Shown: positions 9,230-18,786 of the stretch, in pieces | Numbering within the stretch: position 1 is the first letter of the stretch | How the letters are laid out: each line of letters starts with the position of its first letter | Assembly: GCA_018401705.1 (NCBI GenBank) | Contig: JAGYKL010000014.1 | Span: 30,542 to 94,541, forward strand | Direction of reading: 5' to 3' | Length of the DNA: 64,000 nt | Source: Bacteroidia bacterium | GTDB lineage: Bacteria > Bacteroidota > Bacteroidia > M30B66 | Translations under genes and position numbers: made by a program | Notes under the pieces: generated by a model | What the model was told of the DNA's origin: nothing | Databases searched by the model: none | The model's input: the letters and a program-made list of their open reading frames with translations, nothing else

Positions 9230-12200
9230 ATGAAGAAAAATCTACTAAAATGGCTTTTTACTTTATGCGTTTTCTCCCTTTTTTCGGTGCTAAATGCAGG
9301 TGAAGTTGAATCTTACGGGCCTCATGGCAAAAACCAATTCAAAGAGGCATCGGATAGAATACTTGTTAAATTCAACTCAGGTATCAGTTTTGAAACAAAG
9401 CTCCAAATTCTGTCCAAAGAATCAAATATCCTACCTCTATCAAAAGATGATGTGTTACCAGCTCCAGATGTGAGCATTGTAAGGACTAAAAACCTCAGTG
9501 ATTCTGAAAGAACAGCCTTACTTGAAAGATTGCAGCAGGTTCCTTCTGTTGAATATGCAAATCCGTTTGTTATATATAGTGACGGAACCTATCAGGGAAT
9601 ACAAGACCGAATTATTATCCGTCTAAAGAGTCAGAAAGACCTCATTAAGATTTCAGACATGGCGGTGGAATTCAACTTAACTATTCAAGAAAAGAATGAA
9701 TTCGACTCCTTTGTTTACGTTCTAAAAACTTCAAAACAAACAGGAGCTAATGCACTTGAAATTGCCAATAAAATTCATGAAAAAGGAGTTTTTGAGTATG
9801 CAGAACCTGACTTTTTGCTTTTGCTGAATCGTTTTTCTACAAACGACCCTTTGCTTCCTAATCAATGGTCATTAAATAATACAGGATCTTCAGCTCAGTA
9901 TAATGGAACAGCTGGTGCCGATATGGATATTTTCAACGCTTGGGGGATTACAAGTGGAAGTTCAACCATTAAAGTTGCTATTATTGATGAAGGAGTTGAT
10001 TTAAATCACCCTGATTTACAGGCAAATTTACTACCAGGCTATGATGCTACTGGGCTGGGAAGCAATGGCGGCCCATCTGGCGATGATGCTCATGGTACTG
10101 CATGCGCAGGGATAGTGGCAGCAGTTGGAAATAATAATTTAGGAGTTTCAGGGGTTGCCTACAATTGCAAAATTATTCCGGTGCGTATTGCCTATAGCAA
10201 TACTTCTGGTAATTGGGTAACATCTAATACCTGGATTGGAAACTCTCTTAACTGGGCATGGCAAAATGGAGAAGCGGATGTTCTTAGCAATTCTTGGGGA
10301 GGAGGTAGTTCTTCATCTACAATTAATAATGCTATAACTGGAGCCGTAAACAACGGACGAGGTGGTTTAGGCTCTCCTGTTCTATTTGCAGCGGGAAATA
10401 GCAATGGGGCTAATAGTTATCCTGCAACAGAAGTGAATACAATTTCTGTAATTGCAATGAGCATGTGCTACCAAAGAAAGAGTCCATCATCTTGTGATGG
10501 CGAAACATTCTGGGGTTCAAATTATGGTAATGGAGCTGATGTGGCAGCACCAGGAGTTAAAATTGCAACAACAGATATATCAGGTACTTCAGGTTATTCT
10601 TCAGGAGATTACACAGGGACCTTCAATGGAACTTCGAGTGCTTGCCCTAACGCAGCTGGAGTAATGGCACTAATTCTTTCAGCTAGCCCAACTCTTAGTC
10701 AAACTCAAGCAAGGTTCACTTTAGAATCTACTTGCGAAAAAGTTGGCGGATATACTTACAACTCGAATGTATCTGGTCAACCAAACGGAACTTGGTCTAA
10801 TGATTTAGGATATGGTTTGGTAAATGCTTTTCAAGCTCTTCAATCCATTACTCCTCAAGCACAAACAGATGCAGGAATTTCATTGATTAATGCTCCTGAT
10901 GGTTCATATTGCATTAGCACCCTAAGCCCTTCTGTAACTTTAAAAAACTATGGAACTAATGCTTTAACGAGTGTTATAATTAACTATCAGATTGGCAGTA
11001 ATCCAGTTCAAACATATCAATGGTCCGGAAATCTTGCAAGTACGAATAGCACTGTTGTAACACTGCCAAGTCAGAATTTCCAGAACGGTAGTTTCTCATT
11101 CTTGGCCTACACTTCGAGTCCTAATGGCACTTCTGATGAGTTGACTACAAATGACAGTAGAACTTCATCATTTACTATTGCAAATAATCCACTTACACTC
11201 ACAATAGTTCTGGATAATTATCCGAGTGAAACGAGTTGGTCTATTTTGGATGGAAGTTCAAATATTGTTGCCTCTGGAGGCACATACAGTGGCAGTGCTC
11301 AAGGCTCGACGGTTATTGAGAATCTTTGCCTTTCTGATGGATGTTATACTTTTATCATGAACGATTCCTATGGCGATGGTATATGCTGCGCATATGGAAA
11401 TGGAAGCTACACTTTAACTAAAGACTCTGATGGAAGTGTTCTTGCATCAGGAGGAGCATTCACTTTCTCTGAAAGCACAGGATTCTGCGTTCAGGAATCT
11501 AGTCCTCTATCAGGAAATGTTGTTTCCACTACAAATGTTAGCTGTTTTAATGGAAATAATGGCTCTGCTGAAGTTGAAGCTCAAGGAGGAACTTCTCCTT
11601 ATTTCTACTCATGGAGCTCCGGGCAAAATACAGCTGCGGTGAGTAATCTTGCTGCAGGCACTTACACTGTCTCAATCACAGATAATGCTGGCTCACAAGT
11701 CAACGTACAAGTAACAATTACTCAACCAAGCCTTCTATCTGCAAATGCAAGCTCACAATCGGCAACTTGTTTTGGCAGTAGCAATGGTTCAGTTTCTTTG
11801 AGTGTTTCAGGAGGAACTGCTCCATACTCCTATAGTTGGTCAAATGGAAGTAGTTCTCAAAACTTAAATGGTGTTGGATCCGGTTCATACTCTATAGTTG
11901 TTTCCGATGCTAATGGTTGTTCTACAAATGCTTCTGCAAATGTTAGTCAGCCTGCGAATATATCTGCTTCAGCTTCCTCAACAGATGCTAGCTGTAACGG
12001 AGCAAACGACGGTTCTGTTTCTCTTAGTGTTTCTGGAGGAACAACCCCATATTCATATAGCTGGTCAAACGGAGCAAGTTCTCAAAACCTAAGCAATGTA
12101 GGAGGAGGTTCTTATTCTGTTGTAGTTACAGATGCAAATGGATGTAATGCTAATACTTCAGTAAATGTTAATACAGGAGATACACCTGTACAACCTGAAC

Positions 12201-12454
12201 TCGCTTGCTACGAAACAGCATCGTTCAATACGACAACTTGCTCTTGGGAAGTAAGCGGAGATATGCCGGCTCAACCAGCAATTGCTTGTTATGAAACAGC
12301 ATCGTTCAATACGACAACTTGTTCTTGGGAAGTAAGAGGCGATATGCCAACTCAACCGCAGATTGCTTGTTATGAAACAGCTTCTTCAATACGACAACTT
12401 GCTCTTGGGAAATGGCAGAGTATGCCCGACCAAGCCAGCAATTGCTTGTTATGA
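9230..12454 (+). CDS. secreted subtilisin-family (S8) protease, N-terminal part of a frameshifted giant gene
   Basis: The open frame covers 1074 residues before a frameshift. Signal peptide (about 1-23), a propeptide region (to about 210), then an S8 peptidase domain with the full catalytic set: D253 (AIIDEGVDLNHPDL), H288 (DDAHGTACAG), oxyanion N390 (AAGNSNG) and S469 (NGTSSACPNAAG). After it come a CARDB-like segment (about 545-650), a small Cys-rich domain (DGCYTFIMNDSYGDGICC), three SprB-type repeats (about 760-980, SVSLSVSGG / YSYSWSNG / VVSDANGC) and the first units of the 81-bp array. The final residues after about 1051 (SSIRQLALGKW) are out of frame: one T is missing near 12384. The natural protein almost certainly continues to 16471 and ends in a T9SS sorting domain, so this is a surface or secreted protease. 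Confidence 0.9.
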   Translation: MKKNLLKWLFTLCVFSLFSVLNAGEVESYGPHGKNQFKEASDRILVKFNSGISFETKLQILSKESNILPLSKDDVLPAPDVSIVRTKNLSDSERTALLERLQQVPSVEYANPFVIYSDGTYQGIQDRIIIRLKSQKDLIKISDMAVEFNLTIQEKNEFDSFVYVLKTSKQTGANALEIANKIHEKGVFEYAEPDFLLLLNRFSTNDPLLPNQWSLNNTGSSAQYNGTAGADMDIFNAWGITSGSSTIKVAIIDEGVDLNHPDLQANLLPGYDATGLGSNGGPSGDDAHGTACAGIVAAVGNNNLGVSGVAYNCKIIPVRIAYSNTSGNWVTSNTWIGNSLNWAWQNGEADVLSNSWGGGSSSSTINNAITGAVNNGRGGLGSPVLFAAGNSNGANSYPATEVNTISVIAMSMCYQRKSPSSCDGETFWGSNYGNGADVAAPGVKIATTDISGTSGYSSGDYTGTFNGTSSACPNAAGVMALILSASPTLSQTQARFTLESTCEKVGGYTYNSNVSGQPNGTWSNDLGYGLVNAFQALQSITPQAQTDAGISLINAPDGSYCISTLSPSVTLKNYGTNALTSVIINYQIGSNPVQTYQWSGNLASTNSTVVTLPSQNFQNGSFSFLAYTSSPNGTSDELTTNDSRTSSFTIANNPLTLTIVLDNYPSETSWSILDGSSNIVASGGTYSGSAQGSTVIENLCLSDGCYTFIMNDSYGDGICCAYGNGSYTLTKDSDGSVLASGGAFTFSESTGFCVQESSPLSGNVVSTTNVSCFNGNNGSAEVEAQGGTSPYFYSWSSGQNTAAVSNLAAGTYTVSITDNAGSQVNVQVTITQPSLLSANASSQSATCFGSSNGSVSLSVSGGTAPYSYSWSNGSSSQNLNGVGSGSYSIVVSDANGCSTNASANVSQPANISASASSTDASCNGANDGSVSLSVSGGTTPYSYSWSNGASSQNLSNVGGGSYSVVVTDANGCNANTSVNVNTGDTPVQPELACYETASFNTTTCSWEVSGDMPAQPAIACYETASFNTTTCSWEVRGDMPTQPQIACYETASSIRQLALGKWQSMPDQASNCLL

Positions 12455-14664
12455 AACTGCATCGTTCAATACGACAACTTGTTCTTGGGAAGTAAGAGGC
12501 GATATGCCAACTCAACCGCAGATTGCTTGTTATGAAACAGCTTCTTTCAACACAGCTTCTTGTTCTTGGGAAGTAAGTGGCGAAATGCCAGCTCAACCGC
12601 AAATTGCTTGTTATGAAACAGCATCGTTCAATACGACAACTTGTTCTTGGGAAGTGTCGGGAGAAATGCCGGCTCAACCAGCAATTGCTTGTTATGAAAC
12701 AGCATCGTTCAATACGACAACTTGCTCTTGGGAAGTAAGCGGAGATATGCCGGATCAACCAGCAATTGCTTGTTATGAAACAGCATCGTTCAATACGACA
12801 ACGGGAAGTAAGCGGAGATATGCCGGATCAACCAGCAATTGCTTGTTATGAAACAGCATCGTTCAATACGACAACTTGCTCTTGGGAAGTAAGCGGAGAT
12901 ATGCCGGCTCAACCAGCAATTGCTTGTTATGAAACAGCTTCTTTCAATACTATCTCTTGTTCTTGGGAAGTAAGTGGAGAAATGCCGGCTCAACCAGCAA
13001 TTGCTTGCTACGAAACAGCTTCTTTCAATACTGCTTCTTGTTCTTGGGAAGTAAACGGCGATATGCCAGCTCAACCGCAGATTGCTTGCTACGAAACAGC
13101 TAACACTATCTCTTGTTCTTGGAGGTTACTGGTGAAATGCCGGCTCAGCCAGCAATTGCTTGTTATGAAACAGCTTCTTTCAATACTATCTCTTGTTCTT
13201 GGGAAGTGTCGGGAGATATGCCAGCTCAACCAGCAATTGCTTGTTATGAAACAGCATCGTTCAATACGACAACTTGCTCTTGGGAAGTGTCGGGAGAAAT
13301 GCCGGCTCAACCAGCAATTGCTTGCTACGAAACAGCTTCTTTCAATACTGCTTCTTGTTCTTGGGAAGTGTCGGGAGACATGCCAGCTCAACCGCAGATT
13401 GAATGTTATGAAGTTGCGAACTTCAATACCATTTCATGTGCATGGGAAGTAAGTGGATCGGCCACTGAGCCACCGAATATAGCTTGTTATGAAACGGCTA
13501 CTTTCAATTCTGAATTGTGTCAGTGGGATATTACAGGTGAAATGCCGGCTCAACCAGCAATTGCCTGCTACGAAACAGCTTCTTTCAACACTATCTCTTG
13601 TTCTTGGGAAGTAAGCGGTGATATGCCGGCTCAACCGCAAATTGCTTGCTACGAAATAGCTTCTTTCAACACTATCTCTTGTTCTTGGGAGGTTACTGGT
13701 GAAATGCCGGCTCAACCAGCAATTGCCTGCTACGAAACGGCTACTTTCAACACAGCATCTTGCTCTTGGGAAGTTACTGGCGAAATGCCAGTTCAACCAG
13801 AACTTGCATGTTATGAAACAGCTACTTTCAACACAGCATCTTGCTCTTGGGAAGTTACTGGCGAAATGCCAGTTCAATAACTTGCATGTTATGAAGCAAC
13901 TACTTTCAACACAGCATCTTGCTCTTACAGGAGTTACTGGCGAAATGCTACAGTTCAACCTGGAGTACCTGCTACAGTAGCTTCTTTGTAACACTATCTC
14001 TTGTTCTTGGGAAGTGTCGGGAGACATGCCGGCTCAACCAGCAATTGCCTGCTACGAAACGGCTACTTTCAACACAGCATCTTGCTCTTGGGAAGTTACT
14101 GGCGAAATGCCAGTTCAACCAAGGCTGCATGTTATGAAACGGCTGCTTTCAACACAGTATCTTGCTCTTGGGAAGTTACTGGCGAAATGCCAGTTCAACC
14201 ACTTGCATGTTATGGCGCAACTACTTTCAACACAGCATCTTGCTCTTGGGAAGTTACTGGCGAAATGCCAGTTCAACCGCAGATTGCCTGCTACGAAACA
14301 GCTTCTTTCAACACTATCTCTTGTTCTTGGGAAGTGTCGGGAACATGCCAGTTCAACCAGAACTTGCATGTTTACATAGAGCGGCTACTTTCAACACAGC
14401 ATCTTGCTCTTGGGAAGTTACTGGCGAAATGCCAGTTCAACCGCAGATTGCCTGCTACGAGCAGCTTCTTCAACACTATCTCTTGTTAGGAGTGTCGGGA
14501 GACATGCCAGTTCAACCAGAACTTGCATGTTATGAAACGGCTACTTTCAACACAGCATCTTGCTCTTGGGAAGTTACTGGCGAAATGCCAGTTCAACCAG
14601 AACTTGCATGTTATGAAACAGCTACTTTCAACACAGCATCTTGCTCTTGGGATGTAAGCGGTTC
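12200..14664 (+). repeat. 31-copy tandem array of an 81-bp (27-residue) unit inside the subtilase gene
   Basis: Units begin at the codon before CYETA, at 12203, 12284, 12365, 12444, 12525 and so on to 14606. Most are exactly 81 bp and encode CYETASFNTTTCSWEVSGD followed by MPAQPAIA. Deviating unit lengths are 79 (from 12365), 73 (12768), 74 (13084), 78 (13806), about 82 (13884), 80 (14047), 78 (14127), 80 (14286), 84 (14366) and 75 (14450). They break the frame: good repeat translation appears in frame 2 to 12384, then in other frames (12400-12800, 12803-13100, 13113-13877, with TAA at 13878), is chaotic from 13880 to 14500, and resumes in the first frame afterwards. The total deviation across the array is -27 bp, a multiple of three. 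Subtypes cluster by place: early units encode NTTTC, middle NTISC, late NTASC. CYETATFN-type repeats are a known element of Bacteroidota secreted proteins. Confidence 0.95.
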
Positions 14665-16471
14665 CAACATTACAACTTCTATTTCGACACAAGACGTAAG
14701 CTGTAATGGCGGTAACGATGGTTCAGTTTCCTTAAGTGTCTCTGGAGGAAATGCACCTTATTTATTTAGCTGGTCTAATGGAAGCAGTTCAGCAAATCTA
14801 AGCGGTTTGGGAGCTGGATCTTATTCTGTTGTTATTACTGATGCTAACGGTTGTTCTGCAAATGCTTCTGCAAGTGTTTCTCAGCCTGATGCAATTGCTA
14901 TTTCATTAACATCTGCAAGTGTAACTTGCGATGGAAATGATGGAGGGGTTTCTTCATCTGTGAGCGGAGGAATATCTCCTTACTTATATTCTTGGTCTAA
15001 CGGATCATCATCATCAAGCATAAATGGCTTGGCAGAAGGAAGCTATACCTTAACTGTAACTGACGCGAATAATTGTGAAAGTAGCAGCTCTATTAATGTA
15101 ATAACTGATTGTGATCCAGGAGGATGTACTTATGTAACCATTGACTCTAATGATTTTGAAAGTGGGTTCGGTATCTGGAATGATGGTGGAGTTGATTGCG
15201 CTAGAATAAACAATGCCACTTACGCTTCCAGCGGAAACTTCACTGTGAGATTACAAGATGATACCGAGGAGTCTGTTGTTACAACCAACGAACTAAACCT
15301 TTTAGGCTTCACAGAACTTACAGTTGCATTTAACTATGTTCCAGTTAGCATGGATAATGCTAATGAAGATTTTTGGCTTCAAGTATCATATAACGGAGGT
15401 GCTACATTCTCAACAATTGAAGAATGGAATCTAAATGATGAATTTGTAAACAATCAAAATTATTCTGAATCTGTAACATTCCAGGGTCCATTTAATGCCA
15501 ACACAATGTTAAGATTTAGATGCGATGCATCAGGAAATGCTGACTGGGTTTATATAGATGACATTGTAATTACAGGTTGTCAAGGTGAAATTATCCCGAG
15601 TTGCACTGATGGTGTCCAGAATGGAGATGAAACTGGCATTGACTGTGGAGGAGCTAATTGTGTTCCTTGTGCAACGGGTTGCGTTTACTCTGATATTAAT
15701 TCAAATAATTTTGAAGGAGGTCTTGGTATATGGAATGATGGTGGTGGAGATGCTGCTTTAGTTTCTAACTCGAATTACGCAACTAGCGGATCTATTTCTA
15801 TGCAACTCAGAGATAACTCAGGAATTCAATCTTCTATGACAACTGATGATATTGACTTAACGGGTTATTCTGAACTAACCGTTAGCTTTAATTTTGTTAC
15901 TGTTAGTTTCGAAACTAATGAGGATTTTTTCCTTGAATATTCTCTAGATGGAGGAGTTTACTCTAATCTTGCTACTTACCAGCAAGGAAACAACACGCAA
16001 AACGGTATTGCCTACACTGATGCAGTTGTTATTCCTGGTCCTTTTACTGCTACAACATCTATCCGTTTTAGATGCGACGCATCTGGCAACAACGATTGGG
16101 TATATATTGATGATGTGGTGATTTCAGGTTGCTATAACGGAGTTGGCAACAGAGTTGCAATTGAGAGCCCTGCTTCAACGTCTCAAACTAGTAAAAGCCT
16201 GACACGCAATGCGGCTAAGTTTGACTTTGATTTATTCCCTAATCCGGTATCTGGCTTGATGAACGTAAGATTGATTAATTTGAATGACGTTGATTATCAA
16301 GTAAAGATTACTGATATGTCAGGCAAACTAATCGAAATCAGCAATCTTAGCATTCAGAGAAATGGAGATAGAATTACATTAGATTCTGATAAGCTTGCTT
16401 CAGGTTTATACAATATTTCAGTTCATACTCAAACTGAGGTTTTAAGTAAACGATTTATTGTTCAACATTAA
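14162..16471 (+). CDS. C-terminal part of the giant subtilase with T9SS type A sorting domain
   Basis: Continuation of the subtilase gene after the damaged array; the nominal start inside the repeats is not a real initiation site, and the frame is the same as that of the N-terminal part. After the last 81-bp units come two further SprB repeats (about 14665-15112), then two related MAM/jelly-roll-like domains (15121-15590 and 15680-16130, each with a DFESGFGIWNDGG- or NNFEGGLGIWNDGG-like start and ending RFRCDASGNADWVYIDDIVI or close to it). They are separated by a Cys-rich CTDGVQNGDETGIDCGG linker. The last 80 residues (FDFDLFPNPVSG ... LASGLYNISV ... KRFIVQ) are a classical T9SS type A sorting domain for outer-membrane export. 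A strong terminator follows. Domain calls are by motif. Confidence 0.88.
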   Translation: MLLGSYWRNASSTTCMLWRNYFQHSILLLGSYWRNASSTADCLLRNSFFQHYLLFLGSVGNMPVQPELACLHRAATFNTASCSWEVTGEMPVQPQIACYEQLLQHYLLLGVSGDMPVQPELACYETATFNTASCSWEVTGEMPVQPELACYETATFNTASCSWDVSGSNITTSISTQDVSCNGGNDGSVSLSVSGGNAPYLFSWSNGSSSANLSGLGAGSYSVVITDANGCSANASASVSQPDAIAISLTSASVTCDGNDGGVSSSVSGGISPYLYSWSNGSSSSSINGLAEGSYTLTVTDANNCESSSSINVITDCDPGGCTYVTIDSNDFESGFGIWNDGGVDCARINNATYASSGNFTVRLQDDTEESVVTTNELNLLGFTELTVAFNYVPVSMDNANEDFWLQVSYNGGATFSTIEEWNLNDEFVNNQNYSESVTFQGPFNANTMLRFRCDASGNADWVYIDDIVITGCQGEIIPSCTDGVQNGDETGIDCGGANCVPCATGCVYSDINSNNFEGGLGIWNDGGGDAALVSNSNYATSGSISMQLRDNSGIQSSMTTDDIDLTGYSELTVSFNFVTVSFETNEDFFLEYSLDGGVYSNLATYQQGNNTQNGIAYTDAVVIPGPFTATTSIRFRCDASGNNDWVYIDDVVISGCYNGVGNRVAIESPASTSQTSKSLTRNAAKFDFDLFPNPVSGLMNVRLINLNDVDYQVKITDMSGKLIEISNLSIQRNGDRITLDSDKLASGLYNISVHTQTEVLSKRFIVQH

Positions 16472-16484
16472 TTGCAATAACAAT

Positions 16485-16517
16485 GAAAGCCTCCCTTAAC
16501 AAAGGGAGGCTTTTTTA
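16485..16517 (+). terminator. intrinsic terminator after the subtilase gene
   Basis: A perfect 12-bp stem, AAAGCCTCCCTT paired with AAGGGAGGCTTT, with a 4-nt loop and a following T-run, 15 bp after the stop codon. Confidence 0.92.
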
Positions 16518-16560
16518 TTTGTAGACCACCTTTAAAATCAATTGGCTATATCCATTTTCC

Positions 16561-17661
16561 ATGAAATTAACTCTAAGTGCATTGTTACTTGCTCATTTGA
16601 ATGCATTTTGTCAGACAATCGAAACTATAGGTTTTTTACCCAGCGAACTTCAAGAGTCTTCAGGCCTAATTTACATTAACAACTCCCTTTTTTCTCACAA
16701 TGATTCAGGAGGTAATTCTACAATTTATGAGCTAAATCAAAATTCAATGTTTGTAGAACGCAGCATTTTTGTAGAAAATGCAAGCAATATAGATTGGGAA
16801 GATTTAGCTGCCGACGAAAGCTACCTGTATATAGGTGATTTTGGAAATAATAACGGCAATCGAGATAATCTCAGAATACTACGTATTCAGATTGATGAAA
16901 TACTGAATAACGATACCGTTTTAGCAGAAATAATTGAGTTCAGCTATGAAGACCAAGGCAATTTTGAGAGTCAGCCTTTGAATACTAATTTTGATTGCGA
17001 AGCAATGATTGCATTGAATGATTCACTTATACTTTTCACTAAAAACTGGCTTGACCTAAATACCAATATTTATACTTTACCAAAAGACTTAGGGTCATGG
17101 GTTGCTAAGAGAAAAGGAACATTAAATGTGTCTACCTTAATTTCAGGTGCCGATTACAATCCAAACACAAATGAATTAACCCTAATCGGATATCAATTTG
17201 GTCAAGCCTCATTAATAAAAGGCTCAGTTTCTGAAAATCAAATCTGGGACGATTTGTCTTTTGTTTCAGAAGAACTTGTGCTTTCTAATTCATATCAAGT
17301 TGAAGGAGTAGCTTACATAAACGACACATGTTTAGCCTTAAGTTCAGAAGGTGGTTTTTCAGGCGAATCGGCATTATTTCGCTATTGTAACGAAGTGCCT
17401 AATTACACGATGAATAAACACTGGAATGAAATAACAATCTTTCCTAATCCTGCCCATGAGTTTTTACATGTTGAATTAAAGCAAAGTGCAAGCCCTTGCA
17501 TTATTAATATTCAGAATCAGTTTGGGCAAATTGTTTTAGGCCCAATGAAGCACATTGACATAAAAACCAGAATAGATGTATCCCATCTTTCTTCAGGTGT
17601 TTATTTTGTGAGTTTAATTTTTGAAAATGAATTAATAAAAACAAGATTGATTATTCAATAA
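16561..17661 (+). CDS. secreted T9SS-sorted protein, beta-propeller-like
   Basis: 366 residues: signal peptide (about 1-17, ending NAFCQ), then a repetitive beta-rich body with Asp/Asn loops (SHNDSGG, WEDLAADESYLYIGDFGNN, DFDCEAMIALNDSLILFTKNW split by short gaps) that resembles a six- or seven-bladed propeller, and a T9SS type A sorting domain (about 290-366, ITIFPNPAHEFLHVEL ... LSSGVYFVSLI ... RLIIQ). It is predicted to be exported through the outer membrane and attached to the surface or released. It begins just after the subtilase terminator, so it should have its own promoter. No enzymatic residues are recognisable; the substrate is unknown. Confidence 0.85.
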   Translation: MKLTLSALLLAHLNAFCQTIETIGFLPSELQESSGLIYINNSLFSHNDSGGNSTIYELNQNSMFVERSIFVENASNIDWEDLAADESYLYIGDFGNNNGNRDNLRILRIQIDEILNNDTVLAEIIEFSYEDQGNFESQPLNTNFDCEAMIALNDSLILFTKNWLDLNTNIYTLPKDLGSWVAKRKGTLNVSTLISGADYNPNTNELTLIGYQFGQASLIKGSVSENQIWDDLSFVSEELVLSNSYQVEGVAYINDTCLALSSEGGFSGESALFRYCNEVPNYTMNKHWNEITIFPNPAHEFLHVELKQSASPCIINIQNQFGQIVLGPMKHIDIKTRIDVSHLSSGVYFVSLIFENELIKTRLIIQ

Positions 17662-17800
17662 GTTAAGCGCTATTTTCATTTCCGAAACCTGAATAGCTCA
17701 TGTTAAGGAAAGCACACAAAATGGCATTAAATAATTGTACTTTCGTTAATTAAATGAATGGTTATATGCGCACAAAGAGATCAGAAAACATATTAATTTA

Positions 17801-18559
17801 TTGCTATTTATGAAAGATAAATTCATCCATGGTATGGACTGGACTTTCGAACATGAGAAAGGCTTAGGCACTTTAGCAAACTATCGCGATTATCAATACA
17901 ATCTCATATCAGAACATATTGGGAATAAAATACTGGAGGTGGGAAGCGGCGACAGAGGGTTTACGGCAGAAATATTCAAGAATAAAGCTTCATGGGAAAA
18001 ATTCATATCAATAGAGCCATCTGAAGGACTTTATAATCAGCATTTAAATACCTACAATTTCGGTGAGAGTATAAAATTCTTCAACGAAGATTTATTCAAC
18101 ATTAGACCTGACTCTTTTGGTAAGTTTGATACAATCATTTTCATCCATGTGCTAGAGCACATTGAGGATGACTTAAAAGCACTGAATCATTCAGCCGAGT
18201 TATTGGAAACCGGAGGAAAAGTTCTTATAGAAGTTCCTGCACTACCTTTTCTATTTTCAGAACACGATAAAATGCTTGGGCATTATAGGAGGTACACCAA
18301 AAGAATTCTCAAGAGCGCAATTGATAGCAATAAATACAAGATTGAAAAACTATGGTATAGTGATCCAATTGGTGTGGCAGGATCTTTTCTCTACTTTAAG
18401 CTATTAAAGAAGAAACTAAACACAGATGAAGGCTCTGACTTAATTAAGAATCAAGGTGGGGTTTATGACAAATACATTATCCCGTTTGAAAAACGAATTG
18501 AAAAGCATATAAGATTTCCTTTCGGACTTAGCTTAAATGCAGTTCTGCATAAGAAATGA
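17801..18559 (+). CDS. class I SAM-dependent methyltransferase
   Basis: 252 residues. Rossmann motif I is ILEVGSGDRGFT (near residue 48), an acidic residue ends strand beta-2 (ISIEPSE), and motif IV is IIFIHVLEHIEDD. GGKVLIEVPALPFLF and HYRRYTKRIL are the methyltransferase type 11/23 features seen in enzymes that modify small molecules or glycolipids. The substrate cannot be deduced. An in-frame ATG three codons downstream (MKDKFIHG, 17810) is an equally good start. The gene is convergent with the small lipoprotein that follows. Confidence 0.88.
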   Translation: MLFMKDKFIHGMDWTFEHEKGLGTLANYRDYQYNLISEHIGNKILEVGSGDRGFTAEIFKNKASWEKFISIEPSEGLYNQHLNTYNFGESIKFFNEDLFNIRPDSFGKFDTIIFIHVLEHIEDDLKALNHSAELLETGGKVLIEVPALPFLFSEHDKMLGHYRRYTKRILKSAIDSNKYKIEKLWYSDPIGVAGSFLYFKLLKKKLNTDEGSDLIKNQGGVYDKYIIPFEKRIEKHIRFPFGLSLNAVLHKK

Positions 18560-18572
18560 TGAGTGCTTTCAA

Positions 18573-18776
18573 TTAATTGTCAACAGCAACTCCAAGTTTG
18601 TTCGCTTCACATTCATTACAATAAGAATTGCCATCACATCCAATTACACCCGGGCAATCGGTTGGACAAACAACTCCTTCATTTGCCTTTTCAATACTTG
18701 GGTTATAACAGCCTTTATCACAAGAACCTAGTGTTAGCAGTAAAATACCGAAGGCTAAGTTAAATATGTTTTTCAT
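18573..18776 (-). CDS. small Kazal-like lipoprotein
   Basis: 67 residues. A lipoprotein signal peptide (MKNIFNLAFGILLLTLGSC, lipobox LGSC with the lipidated Cys at 19) precedes a single Kazal-type module: CPTDCPGVIGCDGNSYCNEC, then EANKLGV, with six or more cysteines. Kazal modules are protease inhibitors or small disulfide folds; tiny lipoproteins with this pattern are frequent in Bacteroidota. The ATG at 18776 is chosen over an in-frame ATG at 18836 because it gives a clean signal peptide. The longer form would overlap the next gene's end. Inhibitory function is inference; a neighbouring secreted subtilase at 9.2 kb makes it attractive but unproven. Confidence 0.82.
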   Translation of the reverse strand: MKNIFNLAFGILLLTLGSCDKGCYNPSIEKANEGVVCPTDCPGVIGCDGNSYCNECEANKLGVAVDN

Positions 18777-18786
18777 AGAGCTCAAA

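Noticed and set aside
12306..13391. Long minus-strand open frames rich in SCRIERCCFITSNCW-type repeats
   Set aside because: They are the antisense of the 81-bp coding repeats, which happen to lack stops on the other strand; the plus-strand reading gives the known CYETA repeat.
12203..14606. Possible CRISPR array from regular spacing
   Set aside because: Units are 81 bp with no unique spacers between them and encode a continuous protein repeat; no cas genes are present.
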